Assembly (NCBI GenBank): GCA_032622095.1
Contig: CP136064.1
Span: 133,433,129 to 133,497,128 of the forward strand
Direction: 5' to 3'
Source of the DNA: Siphonodentalium dalli
Taxonomy: Eukaryota > Mollusca > Scaphopoda > Gadilida > Siphonodentaliidae
Length of the DNA stretch: 64,000 bases
The notes under the pieces are model-generated. The model was not told the DNA's origin. It saw nothing but the letters and a program-made list of their open reading frames with translations, and searched no databases. The position numbers and the translations under genes were made by a program. Position 1 is the stretch's first letter. Each line of letters begins with the position of its first letter. Of the stretch, positions 59,846 to 64,000 are shown piece after piece.

Positions 59846-60405
59846 TAACATGTTAATATATGTGGATCGTTGGATATTAACAGTGTGGGGGAATAAAATG
59901 TATTAATATGTAACTACTAGTAGCATAGTTATGACACAAAACACACTTGGTAAGTTAACATACCGGTAGGTATATAATATATGAATGCACATTCATCGAT
60001 TAGAAGAAAATAAAGCTGACACTAACTAAATAAAATTATATAGACTGTAGATGTCATGACATTTGACCTGTATATAGTGATTATAGTCACTTATATACTA
60101 TATTTTACCCAAACATTGTCCATGAACCACCAGTGATACACGTACTGACATCCACGAAAGAGCGACGGACTGCAGTTGGAAACTAGTGTAAACTCTAAAT
60201 TACATCAGACCTCCACGGGAAAACACGGTGCAATGTGGCAAATGCCCCATCAATTGAGCTCCATAAATAACAATTTAGTTGTTTGTCCCCATAAACTGGA
60301 AAGAATAGGCCGATTCAAAAATATACAAATTGGATAGCCGATTCGGTATCAATCTCAAATCTGGTTGCCAATGTCTACACTGAATCGAATCTTCGCAGGG
60401 CCCTA
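59846..60405. other. hAT-b 3' part
   Basis: Remainder of hAT-b up to its right end. It includes 'gattcaaaaatatacaaattgg' and GAATCGAATC motifs near 60382. No gene. Confidence 0.5.
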
Positions 60406-60525
60406 TCATATAACAAAGGGATATATTTTTTGGAAACCAAATGCAGAGGTGGATGTAATCCGGTATAGCCAAAATATATTTGAAAGTTGGAGTATAAAAA
60501 GACTCTTACAATATCTTTATTTCAG

Positions 60526-60677
60526 TATACACAAAGTCCCTGGGCCATATAATGGAAGTGATGACAGGTCCTTTGATTCAGTCACTGGAAAGTCGGCTAC
60601 GGAGAAACTTGACGCTCATAGATGAATTACAGAAACATAAGCAGGATCTATTAAACATGCTTCAAGAAACCACCTGA
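60526..60677 (+). CDS. BRCC3: BRCC36 deubiquitinase, last coding exon
   Basis: The acceptor 'atatctttatttcag' ends at 60525. The first two bases (TA) complete the Val codon left open at 28549. Then come YTKSLGHIMEVMTGPLIQSL, ESRLRRNLTLIDELQKHKQD and LLNMLQETT, stop TGA at 60675. This equals the C-terminus of animal BRCC36: a T-K-x-L segment, M-x-x-V/M-x-G-P-L-x-Q-x-L-E-x-R-L, and a final Leu/Lys/Glu-rich helix. That helix forms the coiled coil with Abraxas or Abro1 in BRCA1-A and BRISC. The exon is intact with no disabling change. Together with 28371 it gives the last 110 codons. Confidence 0.88.
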
Positions 60678-60836
60678 ATCCACATGTTCTACACTAGGAT
60701 CCCCTGGGGATGACACAGGAAGAAATCAAACAACCAAAATCAATGTGTGCATGCAGTATTCAGCTAAAGATAAACCTCAATAATCCAATGATATTCAAGA
60801 TAATGCAGTTTCAATATTTGACTTGATATTCTCATG
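60678..60836 (+). other. BRCC3: Presumed start of BRCC3 3' UTR
   Basis: Non-coding sequence after the stop. No AATAAA was seen before the inverted-repeat element at 60837, so the transcript end is not located. Confidence 0.4.
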
Positions 60837-61776
60837 TAGTCCAAGTCTTCTCGTACTAAAACTAGCTAAGATATTGGGATGGAGATGCTGGTATTTAGTC
60901 CGAGATCGCCGCCATAGGCTTCTTATAACACGAGTTACGCCCAGGGTTTGTGGCGGGAATTCGTGGTGTATTTTACTCAATTTACCTCTCAAATCAATAC
61001 ATGATGCTTTTCTACATTGGAAAGAGTGACATCTTATGGTCATAATGGTGTATAATAATCTAACTTTCATGTTAAATTACACATAGAATATTCCGGTTGA
61101 TTGCCACTAACATCGCTTTTTTATATGTTTGTTTACGTTTTAACTGAAAGCCGAGTGTTCCGAAGAACTTCGGCATTGTCCGGAGTTTGTTTTGGCGGAG
61201 ACGAATTTCGATACAAACAATATGGCAGCCGCATATATATTCTAATGCTCGTTGTGTTTACACTGTTTTAAACTGTGAGAGGGTTGTAATTCCTGTAATT
61301 TATTTAATGTATTACATTTATATCTTCAATATTTACTTAATCTATTTATTTATTTATTTTTTATTGACACACATAATTGCAATTACAATGGAGAATTCAT
61401 CGCCATGTGCGTGGTTAGTCGAAAATCTACGGTATATTTTCACCGGAAAATGCCGAACACAGTTCGCGAGGTCAACTGAGTTCGCATACTTTTAAAAATA
61501 TGTCAACAATGCGGTAAATGTCTCTTTTCACATTAAATTACCGCTTTCAATTCACAACTGATGTGGGTTTCAGATCAAATATCATGTCTTCTGCGGAAAA
61601 AAATCCGTTTATTGTCGCAATTGTGATATTTTATTTAATATAATTGTGGTTTTATTTGAGCGGGTCACTAACGCTTAACTTGTGTTATAAGAAGCCTATG
61701 GCGGCGATCTCGGACTAAATACCAGCATCTCCATCCCAATATCTTAGCTGGTTTTAGTACGAGAAGACTTGGACTA
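60837..61776. mobile_element. Tc1/mariner-like non-autonomous element with about 100-bp inverted repeats
   Basis: The arms 60837-60936 and about 61678-61776 are reverse complements (TAGTCCAAGTCTTCTCGTAC ... GTACGAGAAGACTTGGACTA) with few mismatches. Both outer ends show TA, the target of Tc1/mariner elements. No transposase frame inside. Confidence 0.75.
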
Positions 61777-62358
61777 TTTCTCATGGTGCTGTAAGTCACT
61801 GGTATCAGACCATGCCAGGTAGTTCTGGAATGATATGTTGAGAGTAATAATAAAAAAAATAAAAATTTGTACATTTAATAACTTGGGGGTTATGGACACA
61901 GGTCAAGTTCAAATTTTTGTGGAGTTTGCCCATTATTCTGGAGTTATGACCCATTAGTGATAGTTATCCGATTCTTTCAGATTAGCTAACTATAGGTATA
62001 TTGATTACTCACAAAATGCATACTTTATTGGTCTAATGTTTCTAAAAACAGCTGCTATTTTAACTCGTTTGATGCCACCCAGCACCACAACCAGACATCC
62101 CAGTGCCACGAAATTTGAATAAACTGGGAATAGCTTGCAAATATGCATGTTTTCTGGCAAGCGGATAAAATTCGCAATAATGCATGTTTGGCATGAAAAG
62201 AGTTAAACACAGAACTTGAAGAAACATTAAATTAATAAACATCACTTTATTTTGAAACATCAACACCAATGAAGCACCGATCTTGAAGAATTCAGTGTCC
62301 TCAGATTTTAATGAACCTTTCAAATGTTGCCAGATGAGGCCCTATTCCTTTAAATTTT
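61777..62358. other. Non-coding gap
   Basis: Contains a monomer-like fragment 'caggtcaagttcaaatttttg...ggagttatgaccc' (about 61900-61955) resembling family 4 or 5 monomers. No gene. Confidence 0.4.
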
Positions 62359-62613
62359 ACTATAAGAACTGAAAACCGCACTCCTCTAGCCCGTGCGGTT
62401 GCCACAGGAGGTGGCCAAAATGGCAACAATAGCCGTATTGGTATTTATGAACCGATTTTAACCAAATGTGGTAGGGTGGCCCACACCAAACTATACAGTA
62501 CTATAAGAACCGAAAACCGCACTCATGTAACCCGTGTGGTTGTCACAGGGGTGGTCACAATGGCAACCACAGCCGTTTTGGAATTTATGAACCGATTTTG
62601 ACCAAATAAAGGA
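62359..62613 (+). repeat. 141-bp tandem duplication
   Basis: Two units start at 62359 and 62500 ('actataagaaccgaaaaccg'). Both carry 'cccgtgtggttgtcacaggg', 'caatggcaac' and 'tatttatgaaccgattttgacc'. Confidence 0.85.
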
Positions 62614-63948
62614 CAAAGATGACCACCAAGATGGCATCTTAAAATCGCTAAAATCTTATATATTAAAATATATCTGTCATAATGCAGTTGTCCTATCTCT
62701 CTGAACAATTTGGTGAAACATTTCCTTAAAATATCCCTTTCTGATCAAAGAAGTTCACATTCCACCCCGGCACAATCTATTTGTCACCTATATTCTGAGC
62801 TTTTGATTCAATTCGTAGCTGGAAACTTGGATGCTGATATATCCTCTCAAACTTTAAACTGAGCACCCATTTGTCAAGAGGGCTCAATAAGTTAATTTTG
62901 GCAATATAGCGAGGGTTTGTTACCAAAGATACTGAATTTGATCAAAGTTATAAGGGCCTAGGTTATGTAGAGATGAGAGGTGAAGAAGCTTAGTTTAAGA
63001 GACATACATACCAACCAGACAGTCCTAACTCCATTAGTCAAACATTTTGAGCTACTGTCCATTTAGATAACTGTCCCAAATTTAACGCTATAATGCGACA
63101 TACTAATTTGAGAACGAGCAATGTCCAGAACAGACAAAAGCACTGTTTCACATACATTTAAGCATGACACCAGCTGCTCCAGAAACTGTAGTAATTGTCA
63201 TGTGGAAGCACAACATCTCACTAGGTTGGTGGGTCACAGGAACACAACTGATCAGCAGCTGTAAACTTTCTCTCTGTTCTATGACACACAGATTAATTAA
63301 ACGGCATGCACGTGCAGCTGACTTTCATTTATTTTGTTGGTATAATGGTGGGCAATACGTGATTATCCAATGTTCTTTAATCGGTACGTTGATGGTGCAA
63401 AGAACAGAATTTGAAGTATTAAATATGCCTTTAAAGTCATCAGTAATGGCTATATATGTGGGATAGAATCAATGTCTCTTGGTGAACAGACCTGTTCCTG
63501 GTTCAAAACTGAAAAATTGTAAACTTAGTATAATAACCATACCCTGTTTGGCATACTCTCTGGAAACGCAAAGATGGGTTGCATTGTTGGAATATTACTC
63601 TAGGACTCTGTGCAACATCCCATCGAGATAGAGAATTTCATCAAGGAAAACATTGCTGCTGTAACTAGGAATGTGAATGTGATCCCTTGGTTGGCGAGAA
63701 ATGATCGAGTTTGAGGAAATGTTACGGAATGTTTTCTGCGATATGATATACATATGTTGATGTATTCGGCAGAAATATGAATTTAGAGTGTTTGGTATAA
63801 ATCCAATTAAATTTTCCGCTTGTGTGATATTGATATCAAGGTCATAGTAACTCGCATTAGATTTCCTCAGTTCATACTGCCACGTAGTGCATTATTTATT
63901 GGCACCTGGAAGAGGCATATCCCAAAATCTTTAAGTCATCATAACAAA
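62614..63948. other. Non-coding gap, no gene seen
   Basis: AT-rich. A 100-codon frame at 63164-63466 shows no domain and is not flanked by convincing splice sites. Confidence 0.4.
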
Positions 63949-64000
63949 ACAGTCAATGACTGTGGGGTCGCTCACCAGACTGTAAAGACAGAGAAGACTG
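63949..64000 (-). repeat. Family-1 tail, minus orientation, cut by window end
   Basis: Hairpin ACAGTCA-A-TGACTGT (63949-63963), then GGGGTCGCTCACCAGACTG, the reverse complement of the tails at 28220 and 58490. Confidence 0.8.

Larger units (their letters stand above)
34173..60405 (+). mobile_element. hAT-b: about 1.3-kb hAT element split across 26 kb by later insertions
   Basis: The left end is TAGGGCCCTGCGAA at 34173 and the right end is its perfect inverse TTCGCAGGGCCCTA ending 60405. The 8-bp sequence TCATATAA lies directly outside both (34165-34172 and 60406-60413). Subterminal ATTCG/CGAAT arrays match those of hAT-a and hAT-c. Removing the L1-like LINE, the family-1 repeat and hAT-c leaves about 109+352+270+560 bp, a normal size for a non-autonomous hAT. 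So this is one old small element opened up by younger ones, not a 26-kb transposon. No transposase remains. Confidence 0.85.
28550..60525 (+). other. BRCC3: Last coding intron of BRCC3, about 32 kb, filled with nested transposons
   Basis: Donor GTGGGT at 28550 and acceptor 'ctttatttcag' ending 60525. The two exons rejoin in frame (phase 1), producing an H-N-S-S-V-Y-T-K-S-L junction that matches the family. More than 80% of the intron is recognisable mobile or repeated DNA. Confidence 0.8.

Noticed and set aside
34173-60405. A single 26-kb giant hAT transposon carrying cargo genes
   Set aside because: The interior is accounted for by separate insertions with their own ends and target duplications; the leftover is about 1.3 kb.

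Overview
This is eukaryotic genomic DNA, almost certainly from a bivalve mollusc. The evidence is intron/exon structure, non-LTR retrotransposons, hAT transposons with 8-bp target duplications, a tRNA-derived SINE with an AATC tail, and tandem-monomer repeats with hairpin heads and TCCG microsatellites of the kind known from bivalves. There is no operon structure, no rRNA or functional tRNA gene, and no CRISPR array.

Only one host gene is recognised: the 3' end of BRCC3 (BRCC36, the K63-specific deubiquitinase of the BRISC and BRCA1-A complexes), + strand. The penultimate exon is 28371-28549 and the last coding exon 60526-60677. They join in phase across a 32-kb intron. Upstream exons, including the catalytic JAMM motif, were not found here.

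Layout. 1-8.6 kb: mostly featureless DNA with a SINE (5057-5379), a long palindrome (6094-6256) and a pogo-like element (6937-8385) inside a tandem-monomer repeat. 8.6-18.7 kb: a second tandem-monomer repeat cut by a hAT element (9201-10406), then a nearly complete LINE (LINE A, 11687-18317) flanked by 410-bp direct repeats. 19-28.3 kb: a third tandem-monomer element cut near its tail by an 8.2-kb hAT (20005-28190), which carries a 2.7-kb element with 302-bp inverted repeats and two more repeat elements. 28.4-60.5 kb: the BRCC3 intron. It holds a nested stack: a hAT (34173-60405) split by an L1-like LINE (34282-53445), which is split by a hairpin-ended tandem repeat (42724-46201), by an antisense LINE (LINE B, 47069 to about 51510) and by a 7-kb uncharacterised block. 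The same hAT also holds a tandem-monomer element (53811-58522), itself carrying another (54750-57255), and a further hAT (58795-59837). 60.7-64 kb: the BRCC3 3' flank with a Tc1/mariner-like inverted-repeat element and tandem repeats.

The least familiar signal is that several unrelated-looking tandem-monomer repeat families share one plan: a 5' head hairpin, a TCCG microsatellite, 140-190-bp monomers, an inverted copy of the head, then a terminal hairpin. That plan resembles Helentron-associated (HINE) or pearl-like elements. Boundaries come from reading repeats and target duplications by eye; family names are inferences from motifs.
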